A stretch of DNA of 48,969 nt from Micromonospora antibiotica (GTDB taxonomy: Bacteria > Actinomycetota > Actinomycetes > Mycobacteriales > Micromonosporaceae). Positions 40,546-48,907 of this stretch are shown here, piece by piece. Under the pieces are notes generated by a model. It saw nothing but the letters and a program-made list of their open reading frames with translations. It did no database searches and was not told the DNA's origin. Position 1 is the stretch's first letter. Every line of letters starts with the position of its first letter. A program made the position numbers and the translations under genes. The DNA lies in NCBI RefSeq assembly GCF_017599305.1, contig NZ_JAGFWR010000036.1:1-48969 (forward strand), written 5' to 3'.

Positions 40546-43476
40546 TCACTTCCCGAACACCTGGAACTCGGCGACGCGTACCTGGTCGCGCGCCGGGCTG
40601 GCGGTGGCGCAGTCGGTCTGGGTGGCCGGGTCGTCGTCCTGCTCACCGGCGTACGCGGGCCCGCCGGTGCACTGGCTGGCCAGCACCTCCAGCCGCACGT
40701 GGGTGGCGACGGTGGTCGGCACCCGGAACGACCGCAGGATGATGTCCCGGCTGTAGGCCCGGTACTTCCCGCCGGGGAACGCGTCGTCGGCGCTGGTGTA
40801 GACCCGGGTCCAGCGGGCCGGGTCGGCACAGTCGGTGGTGCTCGCGTCGCAGGTCGACACCGCGAACGACCGCAGCGCGCTCAGGGCGTTCTGCGCGCCG
40901 GGGTCGGCGTCGCCGGTGATCGCCGGGCGGAGCATGGCGCTGACGTTGACCCGCTGCACCGGCTGCGGGGTGCCGCCGGGCAGCGTGACGGTGACCCCCT
41001 TACCGGCGACCCCGGTCAACGACGCCCAGTTGGTGGCCTCGGTGTCGTCGCCGATCCGGTCCAGGTTCACCCCGTCGCCGGTGATCGTCGCCCCGGACGT
41101 GGTGGACGCCAGGTTTCGGCTCAGCCGCAGGTCGACGTACCCCTGCTGGCCGGCCTTGGCGACCACCTCCAACCGCTGGTGGCCGAACCCGGGGGCGACC
41201 GCCAGCACCTGGTACGTCCCGGCGACGGCCTCGAAGGTGGCCGGCAGCGGGGTGGCCGGGTCGGTGTCGGCGACGGGGGTGGCCCGTGCCTCGTAGTCGC
41301 CGACGTAGAGCCGGATCGGCGCGTCCGTGCTGTCGCCCCGGGGGCGCAGGGTCAGCGTGGCGTTGCCCCCGGAGGGGCTGGCGAAGCTGGGCGTCGGGTC
41401 GGTGTCGGCGGCGCCGACGGTGGCGGCGTCGCGGCCCATCCCGGAGCGGGCGAACTCGGCCCAGATCAGCTCCTGGTTGGCCCCGCCGAAGCGCAGCCGG
41501 TCGGCGGTGAGCAGATTGTCCCGCATGTCGAGCATGCTGACCTGGCTGGCCGCCTGGAGCAGGAACGAGTCGAAGACCAGCTGCACCCAGCGCCGGTTGC
41601 CCGGGCAGTTCTCGGCGGCCACCCGGCCCTGGGCGCAGTCGAGCTGCCGCGCCGGGGTGCCCAGGCCGTACTTCTTGACCAGGGCGGCGCGGATGCGGAA
41701 GTTGGTCGCACCCCAGATCTCCCCGTCGGCGTGCACGGCCGGGCCGCCGGTGTTGTAGCCGACGTCGGAGTAGTTGAGCGGGCTGCGGCTCAGGTCGTAG
41801 TTGCGGATGCCGCTGACCAGGTTGCCGGTGACGTAGCCGCCGGTGACGAAGGGCGTCTCACCGGGGGCACGCAGGCCGTGCTCGTAGAGGTACTCGGCGG
41901 CGAGCAGGTCGCTCCACGACTCACCCATCGCCCCGCCCTGGTGCCCGCTGATCCCGCTGTCCGGGCCGGCGATCATCCGGTTGGTGATGGCGTGGGTGTA
42001 CTCGTGGCCGATCACCGTCATGTCGTAGTCGCCGTCCACGCACGGCGGGTACGGCCCACCGGCCTGCGGCTGCCACAGGTACATGTTGGTGGTGGGCGGC
42101 AGCCCGTCGCGCGGGGTGGACTGGTTGGCGTTGTTGCGGTTGCCGCTCAGCGCGCCCTGCTGGGCCCGCCCCTGCTCGGCGTCACCGCCCAGGCCGGCAC
42201 CGCTGACGTTGACCGCCTGGAGGTTCCAGGTGGCCTCGGTGAAGCCGAGGTGCCAGGCCCAGTCGTGCATCCGGTTGTGCATGGCGAACAGGTTGGCGGT
42301 GGCCGCGTCGGCGTCGTTGCGCTGGGCGGAGGTGAACGCCGCCGGGTTGCAGCGGGACTGGTGCCACTGGTCGGTGAACGGGTATTCGTAGCGCCGGTCC
42401 GGGCGGGCGGGGGCGTTGACCAGCGGGCTGCCGGCACCCCAGGAGACCACCGTGTTGGCGGAGTTGCCCCGGGTGGTGCCGGTGGGGGCTCCGGTGGCGA
42501 GGTCGACGTCCCAGGGCTGCCCGCTGGCCGGGTCGCGGAAGGCGGCGACACAGTCGGGTGCGGGGCTGGCGCACCAGCGGACCCGGGGGTCCTGCCCGGG
42601 GGCGAGGTCCTGCGGCGGGGTGGCCGGGTAGACCGCCCAGCTCGGGTTGTCGGAGTCGAAGTCGACGAGGTCCTCGCGGATCAGCACCTTCCCGCTGATC
42701 GCGTCGACGTAGGTGGTGAAGGCCGCCGGGTGGTCGCTGTCGCGGCCGATCAGGGTCACCTCGTAGGCGGTCCGGTTGCCGTCGAGCGGGGTGGGCACGA
42801 CGACCGGCCGCACCTGGTGGCTGGCCACCCCGGCGGCGTCCAGGCCGGCGTCGGCGAGCGCGGCGTCGTACGCCTGCGCGGCGGTGCGGGTGGCCGGGGC
42901 GGGGGCGGAGGTGTCCCGGGACAGCGAGGAGCTGACCGAGAGCACGGTGCCGTCGGCGACCGCCACGGTGACCAGGCCGTCGTGGCCGGCGGACAGGTCG
43001 CCGAAGCGCTGCCGCAGGGTGACCACCGCGCCGTCGCCGACCGGGCGGACCAGGAGGCGGTCGAGGGCGGCGACGGCGTCGGCGTCCAGCCCGAACAGGT
43101 CCCGCTGCTGGGTGAGGTAACGCCGGGCGGCGGCCTCCGGGTCGGCGGGCAGGCCGGTGGCGAGCCGGGCCGGGCCGAGGGCGTGCGGGGTGCCGAGCCG
43201 GTTCCACCGCACCGGGACGCCGGTGGCCCGGGCCAGGCTGCGCTGGCGGGCGTCGGGTGCGGCCGTACCGGTGCGGTTGTCGACGTCGGCGCCCTGGTGG
43301 CGGTCGTCGGCGAACGAGCCGGAGCGGCCCGGGGCCGGGGCCGCGGTGTCGCCCGGCGCGGCCGTGGCGGTGCCTCCGCCGGGCAGCAGGGCGGCGACCA
43401 CGGCGGCGGTCGCCAGTACGGGAACGAGCCGGCGTCGGTGCCGGCTCGTTCGGGGTGTCCACTCCGGTCTGGGCAC
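40546..43476 (-). CDS. Large secreted M36 (fungalysin-family) metalloprotease
   Basis: A 976-residue preproprotease. Signal peptide (about 1-40, ending TATAAPGD), an FTP-type propeptide (to about 230), and an M36 catalytic domain with the zinc motif HEYTH near residue 488 and the third ligand in GESWSDLLAAEYL. A C-terminal region of about 300 residues follows, with a PEGA-like beta domain (PATFEAVAGTYQVLAVAPGF) and a final beta-sandwich with Cys pairs (VSTCDASTTDC and SQCTGG). Fungal M36 enzymes are much shorter, so this is an extended actinobacterial form. The GTG at 43476 is preceded by AAGGAGG at ideal distance; the open frame further upstream is rejected. Confidence 0.92.
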   Translation of the reverse strand: MPRPEWTPRTSRHRRRLVPVLATAAVVAALLPGGGTATAAPGDTAAPAPGRSGSFADDRHQGADVDNRTGTAAPDARQRSLARATGVPVRWNRLGTPHALGPARLATGLPADPEAAARRYLTQQRDLFGLDADAVAALDRLLVRPVGDGAVVTLRQRFGDLSAGHDGLVTVAVADGTVLSVSSSLSRDTSAPAPATRTAAQAYDAALADAGLDAAGVASHQVRPVVVPTPLDGNRTAYEVTLIGRDSDHPAAFTTYVDAISGKVLIREDLVDFDSDNPSWAVYPATPPQDLAPGQDPRVRWCASPAPDCVAAFRDPASGQPWDVDLATGAPTGTTRGNSANTVVSWGAGSPLVNAPARPDRRYEYPFTDQWHQSRCNPAAFTSAQRNDADAATANLFAMHNRMHDWAWHLGFTEATWNLQAVNVSGAGLGGDAEQGRAQQGALSGNRNNANQSTPRDGLPPTTNMYLWQPQAGGPYPPCVDGDYDMTVIGHEYTHAITNRMIAGPDSGISGHQGGAMGESWSDLLAAEYLYEHGLRAPGETPFVTGGYVTGNLVSGIRNYDLSRSPLNYSDVGYNTGGPAVHADGEIWGATNFRIRAALVKKYGLGTPARQLDCAQGRVAAENCPGNRRWVQLVFDSFLLQAASQVSMLDMRDNLLTADRLRFGGANQELIWAEFARSGMGRDAATVGAADTDPTPSFASPSGGNATLTLRPRGDSTDAPIRLYVGDYEARATPVADTDPATPLPATFEAVAGTYQVLAVAPGFGHQRLEVVAKAGQQGYVDLRLSRNLASTTSGATITGDGVNLDRIGDDTEATNWASLTGVAGKGVTVTLPGGTPQPVQRVNVSAMLRPAITGDADPGAQNALSALRSFAVSTCDASTTDCADPARWTRVYTSADDAFPGGKYRAYSRDIILRSFRVPTTVATHVRLEVLASQCTGGPAYAGEQDDDPATQTDCATASPARDQVRVAEFQVFGK

Positions 43477-43595
43477 GGAACCTCCTTGTGGGAGCGGGGA
43501 CCGGCGCGACGCCGGCCCGGCGCAGACGTGGTTACGCATGCGCATTCGTGGATACCAGGCGGATCGGGTGGGGGCAATGGCGCGCGGTGCGCGGA

Positions 43596-44213
43596 TCAGA
43601 CGAGTTGGGCGGGCTCGAGGCCCAGCTCCCGGGCGGTGACCAGCCGGATCCACTCACCGAACTGTCGCCGGGAGATCACCCGCTCGTGCACGGCGAGCTG
43701 GACGGCGAGCCCGTCCATCACCGCGTTGATCCGCCAGGCGGCCCCGGCCGGGTCGGCGCACTGGAAGGTGCCGTCGGCCACCCCGGCCGAGATCACCGCC
43801 GCCAGGTCCTGCCGCCAGCGCAGGTCCAGCCGGCGGCAGACCTTTTCCAACTCGGGGGTACGCAGGGACTCCGCCCACCCGTCGATCCACATCGCCCAGG
43901 GGCGGCCGGTGGGGGTGTAGAGGCGCAGGATGCGCCGGAGCTTGGTCAGCGGCGGGGTGGCGGAGCGCAGCACCGCGTCCAGTCGGGACAGTTCCTGCTC
44001 GACGGCGTAAGCGAAGGCCTGGGCGAGCAGCCGCTCCTTGGTGGCGAAGTGGTAGAAGACCAGCGCCTGGCTGACCCCGGCGGCGGCGGCCACGTCGGCG
44101 GTGCGGGTGTTGGCGAGTCCACGCTCGACGATCACGTCGCAGGCCGTGCGCAGCAGGGAATCCAGGCGGACATCGGCGGCGGCACGTCTCGTCACGCCGC
44201 TACGGTAACCCAT
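43596..44213 (-). CDS. TetR-family transcriptional regulator
   Basis: A 205-residue TetR-type repressor. The N-terminal helix-turn-helix is ANTRTADVAAAAGVSQALVFYHFATKERLL at residues about 35-63 (shown here as one continuous segment of the domain in shortened form: TADVAAAAGVSQ is the turn). The C-terminal helical ligand domain contains WAMWIDGWAESLRTPELEKV, the pattern of BetI-like/TetR_C_6 members. It lies 119 nt upstream of the M36 gene on the same strand and has the tRNA cluster behind it. The start is uncertain: ATG at 44213 or GTG at 44195. Ligand and targets are unknown. Confidence 0.88.
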   Translation of the reverse strand: MGYRSGVTRRAAADVRLDSLLRTACDVIVERGLANTRTADVAAAAGVSQALVFYHFATKERLLAQAFAYAVEQELSRLDAVLRSATPPLTKLRRILRLYTPTGRPWAMWIDGWAESLRTPELEKVCRRLDLRWRQDLAAVISAGVADGTFQCADPAGAAWRINAVMDGLAVQLAVHERVISRRQFGEWIRLVTARELGLEPAQLV

Positions 44214-44427
44214 CGACACGACCACAGGGAGTTACCGACCCGACCGATCGGGCAGGTGTCAGTCGGAAGCCGGACAGCGTCCCACCGGCGCGTCGGATGG
44301 CTTCCCGACCTGTTCGGTGACGGTGCGACAGATCGGGGCACCGCCACCAGCCGACTTTCCTAGGACGCCCTGGCGGTGGTGGTGGCGCTCACCCCACCGC
44401 CCCGGACGCGCCGTCCGTCGACCCGAT

Positions 44428-44457
44428 TTGGCATCGGTCCGACCGCTCGGCTAGAGT
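44428..44457 (+). promoter_or_regulatory. Predicted promoter of the Gly-Cys-Val tRNA cluster
   Basis: TTGGCA (44428-44433), an 18-nt spacer and TAGAGT (44452-44457), 33 nt before the first tRNA. The -10 and leader are similar to those of the second cluster (TAGAGT at 47510-47515). Confidence 0.6.
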
Positions 44458-44490
44458 TTCCATCCGTCACCGGGTGTGTCCCGGAGGCAA

Positions 44491-44563
44491 GCGGACGTAG
44501 CGCAGCTGGTAGCGCATCACCTTGCCAAGGTGAGGGTCGCGGGTTCGAATCCCGTCGTCCGCT
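44491..44563 (+). tRNA. tRNA-Gly (GCC)
   Basis: A 73-nt cloverleaf with acceptor GCGGACG/CGTCCGC, anticodon loop TTGCCAA (anticodon GCC) and T-loop GGTTCGAATCC. There is no encoded CCA. An identical copy occurs at 47547-47619. Confidence 0.97.
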
Positions 44564-44597
44564 CGGAGCTGCCGCCACGCACGACGGGGGCAACCTC

Positions 44598-44668
44598 GGT
44601 GGGGTGGCCGAGAGGCGAGGCAACGGCCTGCAAAGCCGTGTACGCGGGTTCAAATCCCGTCCCCACCT
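44598..44668 (+). tRNA. tRNA-Cys (GCA)
   Basis: A 71-nt cloverleaf with acceptor GGTGGGG/CCCCACC, anticodon loop CTGCAAA (anticodon GCA) and T-loop GGTTCAAATCC. It is present only in the first cluster. Confidence 0.97.
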
Positions 44669-44681
44669 CGGTAACAAGCAC

Positions 44682-44753
44682 GGGCGATTGGCGCAGTGGG
44701 AGCGCGCTTCCTTGACACGGAAGAGGTCACTGGTTCAAACCCAGTATCGCCCA
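44682..44753 (+). tRNA. tRNA-Val (GAC)
   Basis: A 72-nt cloverleaf with acceptor GGGCGAT/ATCGCCC, anticodon loop TTGACAC (anticodon GAC) and T-loop GGTTCAAACCC. An identical copy occurs at 47629-47700. Confidence 0.97.
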
Positions 44754-44760
44754 CACGGTC

Positions 44761-44798
44761 AGTAGGACCACCTTCCGCGCCCGGAAGGTGGTCCTACT
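44761..44798 (+). terminator. 17-bp perfect hairpin after the first tRNA cluster
   Basis: AGTAGGACCACCTTCCG (44761-44777) pairs perfectly with 44782-44798 around CGCC, and GCTTTT follows. A classical intrinsic terminator, 7 nt past tRNA-Val. Confidence 0.93.
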
Positions 44799-44978
44799 GC
44801 TTTTCCCCGCCGGCCCCGCCACCGGCCGGGGCGTACCGCACCCCGCCGGATGCCGGGGAAGTCGACCCCCGGTCCGGGCGGCCTCCCGGCTCGTGGGAGG
44901 TCAGCGCTCAGCGTCGATGCGATGTCTATCCTTGCTCCGACTCTGCCAAGGGACGTCGCGACGCCGGGTGGGTGTGGT

Positions 44979-47399
44979 GTGGGAGAGACCGGTCGGGAGG
45001 CGCTGCTCGCGTTCGCCGAGGAGTTGCGACGGCTACGCCAGCTCGCCGGCGGGCCGTCACTGAACACCCTGGTGGCGGTCGCCGCGCGGCGGGGCAGGCC
45101 ACTGGCCCGCTCCACCCTCAGCGACAAGCTCAACGCCAAGTCGTTGCCGGACTGGGACTTCGTCACCGGCTACCTGGGCGCCTGCGTCGCGTACGCCGAA
45201 CAGGCCGGCACCCGGTTGCCCGCCGACCTGACCGACCCGGCCAGGTGGAAGACGGCCTACTGGCGGTTGCGGGACGCGGCACGGGCCGACGGCCGGCGGG
45301 CCGTCGCCCCCACCGACCGGGACCGACCGGCACCCGCCGGGACCCCGCCACCGCAACCGGACGGGCGGACCCCGGAGTTCGTCCCCCGGCAGCTCCCCGC
45401 GGCGGTCCGGCACTTCGCGGGTCGGTCCGCGGCGCTGGCCACCCTGACCGCGCTGCTCGCCGAGCCGGCCGGCCCGCCGGGCACCGTGCCCATCTCGACC
45501 ATCTGCGGCACGGCCGGGGTGGGCAAGACGACCCTCGCCGTGCACTGGGCGCACCAGGTCACCGACCGGTTCCCCGACGGGCAGCTCTACGTCAACCTGC
45601 GCGGGTACGACCCCGACGCGCCCGCACTGGCCCCGGCGGAGGCGGTGGCCGGGTTCCTGGAGGCGCTCGCGGTGCCCCCGGAGCGCATCCCGGTGGGGCT
45701 GGCGTCGCAGGCCGCGCTGTACCGCAGCCTGCTCGCCGACCGGCGGATGCTGGTGCTGCTGGACAATGCCCGTGACGCCGACCAGGTGCGTCCGCTGTTG
45801 CCCAGCTCCCCGGGCTGCCTGGTCCTGGTGACCAGCCGTAACCAGCTGCCGGGGCTGGTCACGGCCGAGGGCGCCCGTCCACTGTTGCTGGACCTGCTGT
45901 CCCCGGCGCAGGGACGCGAGTTGCTGTCCCGGCGGCTGGGTGCGGTGCGGGTCGCGGCCGAGCCGCAGGCGGTGGACCGGATCGTCGCCGCGGCGGCCGG
46001 CCTGCCGTTGGCGTTGGCCATCGTGGCTGCGCGGGCCGCCACCCACCCGGACTTCCCGCTCGCCCGACTCGCCGCCGAGCTGACCGCCACCCGGGGCGCC
46101 CTGGACGCGTTCAGCGACGGCGAGGCCGGCAGTGACGTGCGGGCGGTGCTGTCCTGGTCGTACCGGGGTCTGGACCCGGCGGCGGCCGGCCTGTTCCGGG
46201 CGCTCGGGACGCACCCCGGCCCCGACGTGTCGGTGGCGGCAGCCGCCAGCCTCGCCGCCCTGTCGACGGCCGAGGTGCGTCGGCCACTGGCGGTGCTGAC
46301 CCGGGCGAACCTGCTCACCGAGCACACCCCCGGCCGGTACACTCTGCACGACCTGCTCCGGGCGTACGCGGTCGAGTCGGCCCTGCAGACCGACTCCGCC
46401 GGTCTGCGCCGGGCGGCGCTCGGCCGGCTGCTCGACCACTACCTGCACACCGCCTACGCGGCAGCTCTGCTGCTGCACCGGCACCGCGACGACATCGACC
46501 TGCCGGCGGCGCGACCCGGGGCGACGGTGGTCGAACCGGCCGACCGGGACGAGGCATGGGCGTGGCTCGCCGCCGAACACCGGGCGCTGCTCGCCGCGAT
46601 CGACCTGGCGGCCGAACACGGCTGGCCGACCCACGCCTGGCAGCTGGCGTGGAGCGTCAACACCTATCTCGACCGGGTGGGGGCCTGGCCCGACCAGTCC
46701 CGCGTCCAGGAGGTGGCGCTGCGGGCCGCCACCGCAGCGGTCGACCGCGACGGTCAGGCCCGCGCCCACCGCAACCGGGCCGTCGCCTGCCTGCGCCTCG
46801 GCGCGTACGACGAGGCCCACGACCACCTGGAACGCTCCCGGCACCTGTACGCCGAGCTCGGTGACCGGGTCGGCGGCGGCCGGACCGAGCTGAACCTCGG
46901 CATCCTCGCGGAACGGCAGGGCGACCACCGGCGGGCACTCGAACACGCGCAGCGGGCGCACCGGCTGTTCGAGGCCGCCGGGCATGCGCAGGGGCAGGCC
47001 AACGCGCTCAACAACATCGGCTGGTACCACATCCAACTCGGTGACCACGCCCGCGCCCTGGACTACTGCGGCCGGGCCCTGGCGCAGCAGCAGGAGACCG
47101 GGAACCGGTACTGGGAGGCGCACGCCTGGGACAGTCTCGGCTATGCGCACCACCACCTCGGCCGGCACCGCGAGGCCATCGACTGCTACCGGCACGCGCT
47201 CGCGCTGTGGCGGGAGACCGGCGAGCGGTACTTCGAGGCGATCACGCTGATGCACCTCGGCGACAGCCAGCAGGCCGCCGCCGAGCCCGACGCCGCCCGG
47301 GTCGCCTGGCGGCACGCCCTTGAGGTGCTCGACCGGCTCGGTCACCCCGACGCCGCCCAGGTGCGGGAGCGGCTCACCGGTCCACCGGCCCCGCAGTAG
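44979..47399 (+). CDS. NB-ARC/TPR STAND-type regulator with N-terminal helical domain
   Basis: A protein of about 806 residues. The N-terminal 70 residues have an XRE-like helical pattern (FAEELRRLRQLAG, then STLSDKLNAKSLPDWDFV). The NB-ARC ATPase domain (about 140-420) has Walker A GTAGVGKTTLAVHW, Walker B RMLVLLDNARDADQV, and VLVTSRNQLPGL and GLPLALAIVAARAA motifs. A winged-helix region (LHDLLRAYAVESAL) follows. The last 230 residues are tetratricopeptide repeats (for example LNNIGWYHIQLGDHARALDY). This is the AfsR/GutR-like signalling ATPase layout without the SARP output domain. The start is uncertain: GTG at 44979 or ATG at 44922. It sits between the two tRNA clusters. Confidence 0.85.
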   Translation: MGETGREALLAFAEELRRLRQLAGGPSLNTLVAVAARRGRPLARSTLSDKLNAKSLPDWDFVTGYLGACVAYAEQAGTRLPADLTDPARWKTAYWRLRDAARADGRRAVAPTDRDRPAPAGTPPPQPDGRTPEFVPRQLPAAVRHFAGRSAALATLTALLAEPAGPPGTVPISTICGTAGVGKTTLAVHWAHQVTDRFPDGQLYVNLRGYDPDAPALAPAEAVAGFLEALAVPPERIPVGLASQAALYRSLLADRRMLVLLDNARDADQVRPLLPSSPGCLVLVTSRNQLPGLVTAEGARPLLLDLLSPAQGRELLSRRLGAVRVAAEPQAVDRIVAAAAGLPLALAIVAARAATHPDFPLARLAAELTATRGALDAFSDGEAGSDVRAVLSWSYRGLDPAAAGLFRALGTHPGPDVSVAAAASLAALSTAEVRRPLAVLTRANLLTEHTPGRYTLHDLLRAYAVESALQTDSAGLRRAALGRLLDHYLHTAYAAALLLHRHRDDIDLPAARPGATVVEPADRDEAWAWLAAEHRALLAAIDLAAEHGWPTHAWQLAWSVNTYLDRVGAWPDQSRVQEVALRAATAAVDRDGQARAHRNRAVACLRLGAYDEAHDHLERSRHLYAELGDRVGGGRTELNLGILAERQGDHRRALEHAQRAHRLFEAAGHAQGQANALNNIGWYHIQLGDHARALDYCGRALAQQQETGNRYWEAHAWDSLGYAHHHLGRHREAIDCYRHALALWRETGERYFEAITLMHLGDSQQAAAEPDAARVAWRHALEVLDRLGHPDAAQVRERLTGPPAPQ

Positions 47400-47509
47400 G
47401 GGCCGTCGGCGCAGGACACCCGCGGGCCGCGGGGTGGCGTCGGGTGACATGGCCGGGGCGTGCGGCGTGCCGGGGCGGGGTCGGCGGGGCGGGCGATCTT
47501 GCCATCGGG

Positions 47510-47515
47510 TAGAGT
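47510..47515 (+). promoter_or_regulatory. Candidate -10 element of the second tRNA cluster
   Basis: TAGAGT lies 31 nt before tRNA-Gly, in a leader (TAGAGTTCACCCCGTCGCCG) that resembles the leader of the first cluster. A good -35 element is not obvious. Confidence 0.4.
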
Positions 47516-47546
47516 TCACCCCGTCGCCGGGGAAACCGGGCGGCAC

Positions 47547-47619
47547 GCGGACGTAGCGCAGCTGGTAGCGCATCACCTTGCCAAGGTGAGGGTCGCGGGT
47601 TCGAATCCCGTCGTCCGCT
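47547..47619 (+). tRNA. tRNA-Gly (GCC), second copy
   Basis: Identical over 73 nt to the tRNA-Gly at 44491-44563, anticodon GCC. Confidence 0.97.
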
Positions 47620-47628
47620 CTCGACCAC

Positions 47629-47700
47629 GGGCGATTGGCGCAGTGGGAGCGCGCTTCCTTGACACGGAAGAGGTCACTGGTTCAAACCCAGTATCGCCCA
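47629..47700 (+). tRNA. tRNA-Val (GAC), second copy
   Basis: Identical over 72 nt to the tRNA-Val at 44682-44753, anticodon GAC. The intervening tRNA-Cys of the first cluster is missing. Confidence 0.97.
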
Positions 47701-47709
47701 CCAGAGAAT

Positions 47710-47747
47710 CGCGAAAGCCCCGGCTCCACTGAGCCGGGGCTTTCGCG
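47710..47747. terminator. 17-bp perfect hairpin between tRNA-Val and the lysozyme-like gene
   Basis: CGCGAAAGCCCCGGCTC (47710-47726) pairs perfectly with 47731-47747 around CACT. It can end the tRNA transcript and the convergent minus-strand gene that stops at 47771. Confidence 0.9.
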
Positions 47748-47770
47748 TTGGTCAGCTGTTCGGGTGTGGG

Positions 47771-48361
47771 TCAGCTGTTCCAGTGCTGGGCGACGAGGTC
47801 GGCGGCCTGGGTTTCCCACTGGGCGTAGTGGTCGGGGTACGCCGACACCTGGACGGTCTGGGCGGCCTTGGTCAGGGGCATGTCCTGCCAGCCGTCGACC
47901 TGCTTGAGGCCCTTGAGGAACGCCAGGGTGGCGTACTCGGGGTCGGTGATCTGCTCGACGGTGCCCCAGCCGGACGACGGGCGCTGTTGGAACAGGCCCT
48001 GCGAGTCGTGGTCGTTGCGGTCGCCGAGGTGGCCGAGGTTCTCCAGCTTCGACTCCTGCAGGCTGGTCGCGATGGACACGACCGCGGCCCGCTCGTCCAT
48101 GCCGGCCTTCTTCGTCGCCGCGATGATCGCCTTGACGTTGCCGGTCTGCTCGTCGTTCAGGTCGATGCGGGACTGCTCGCCCTGCACGCCGTGCGGGATC
48201 AGCTTGGCCTTGTCCACGGCCGGCTTGTCGGCCTGGACGACGGCGACGGGGCTGGTGTCGATGGTGGGGGTGTCGCCGAGGTGCAGCGGGCCGGCGGCGA
48301 GGCCACCGGCGAAGGCGAGACCGGCGATACCGAGGACACTCTTACGCAGGATCGTGGTCAT
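47771..48361 (-). CDS. Secreted lysozyme-like/transglycosylase-like protein
   Basis: A 196-residue exported protein. Signal peptide with KSVLGIAGLAFAGGLAAG (about residues 7-24). A short linker (about 30-70) leads to a lysozyme-like domain with AAVVSIATSLQESKLENLGH (candidate catalytic Glu in LQES) and DSQGLFQQRPSSGWGTVEQI. LKQVDGWQDMPLTKAAQTVQ and YPDHYAQWETQAADLVA complete the domain, the pattern of actinobacterial cell-wall lytic proteins. It probably cleaves or remodels peptidoglycan outside the membrane. AAGGAG lies 8 nt before the ATG. Its upstream region holds a five-copy repeat motif that may control it. Confidence 0.83.
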   Translation of the reverse strand: MTTILRKSVLGIAGLAFAGGLAAGPLHLGDTPTIDTSPVAVVQADKPAVDKAKLIPHGVQGEQSRIDLNDEQTGNVKAIIAATKKAGMDERAAVVSIATSLQESKLENLGHLGDRNDHDSQGLFQQRPSSGWGTVEQITDPEYATLAFLKGLKQVDGWQDMPLTKAAQTVQVSAYPDHYAQWETQAADLVAQHWNS

Positions 48362-48516
48362 GGGGAAGCTCCTTCGGGGGTTGACACCCACCGGGCGCCC
48401 GTGGGGACAGGCGGCGGGGGATGCGGGCACCACGTCGGGGCGCTCATGGGGGAAAGTCCGGGGGTTCCGGTCGGGGCCTGCCGCTGACGCGGTGGCCGCA
48501 CGGGCCGGAGTCAGAT
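48362..48516. other. Leader region of the lysozyme-like gene
   Basis: Read on the minus strand, this is the proximal 155 nt before the ATG. It holds AAGGAG near the start. A TTGTATCT that could serve as a -10 region lies where the last repeat unit ends (48511-48520). No c-di-AMP riboswitch core was found by eye. Confidence 0.35.
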
Positions 48517-48844
48517 ACAACGACCGGGGTCCCGGGGCCATTCCCGGCGGGTGGCCGGGCCGGCTGGGTGCGGTCGTGCACCGGGTGTAACGACCGGCGG
48601 CGGGTGGTCATTCCGGGGGCGGTGCCGGGCCGGACTGGTGCGGTCGTGCACCGGGTGTAACGACCGGCGGTGGCCAGTCATTCCGGTGGGGGGCGCGCCG
48701 GAGGCGTAACGACCGGTAGTGGTCGGTCATTCCGCGTCGCGGTGGTGGGTCATTCTGCCGGAGGTGGCTGCATCGGGCCCGGTGGCGGGGCTGCCGCTGC
48801 GGCCGTCCACCGGGTGTAACGCATCCGGGCCGGCCGGGATTCCG
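48517..48844 (-). promoter_or_regulatory. Five-copy two-part motif array upstream of the lysozyme-like gene
   Basis: On the plus strand, GTAACGACCGG-like halves start at 48517 (ACAACGACCGG), 48587, 48657, 48706 and 48816. A GTCATTCCG-like half begins exactly 20 nt later each time: 48537 (GCCATTCCC), 48607, 48677, 48726 and 48836 (GGGATTCCG). Copy spacings are 70, 70, 49 and 110. An extra GTCATTCTG lies near 48749. Sequence between the copies is only partly conserved. The fixed 20-bp offset is close to two helical turns, as expected for a dimeric regulator. Confidence 0.7.
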
Positions 48845-48907
48845 TCAGGCGGCTCACGGCCGTCACCTCTGTCCGTTTTCCGGACCGCCAGATTCGGACA
48901 TTCTTCG

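Noticed and set aside
44491..47700. Integrated genomic island at the tRNA genes
   Set aside because: No integrase or att-like partial tRNA was seen. Both tRNA clusters are complete, so simple duplication is the safer reading.
48362..48560. c-di-AMP (ydaO-type) riboswitch before the lysozyme-like gene
   Set aside because: Such riboswitches precede many actinobacterial cell-wall hydrolase genes, but I could not find the conserved core here. A covariance-model search would be decisive.
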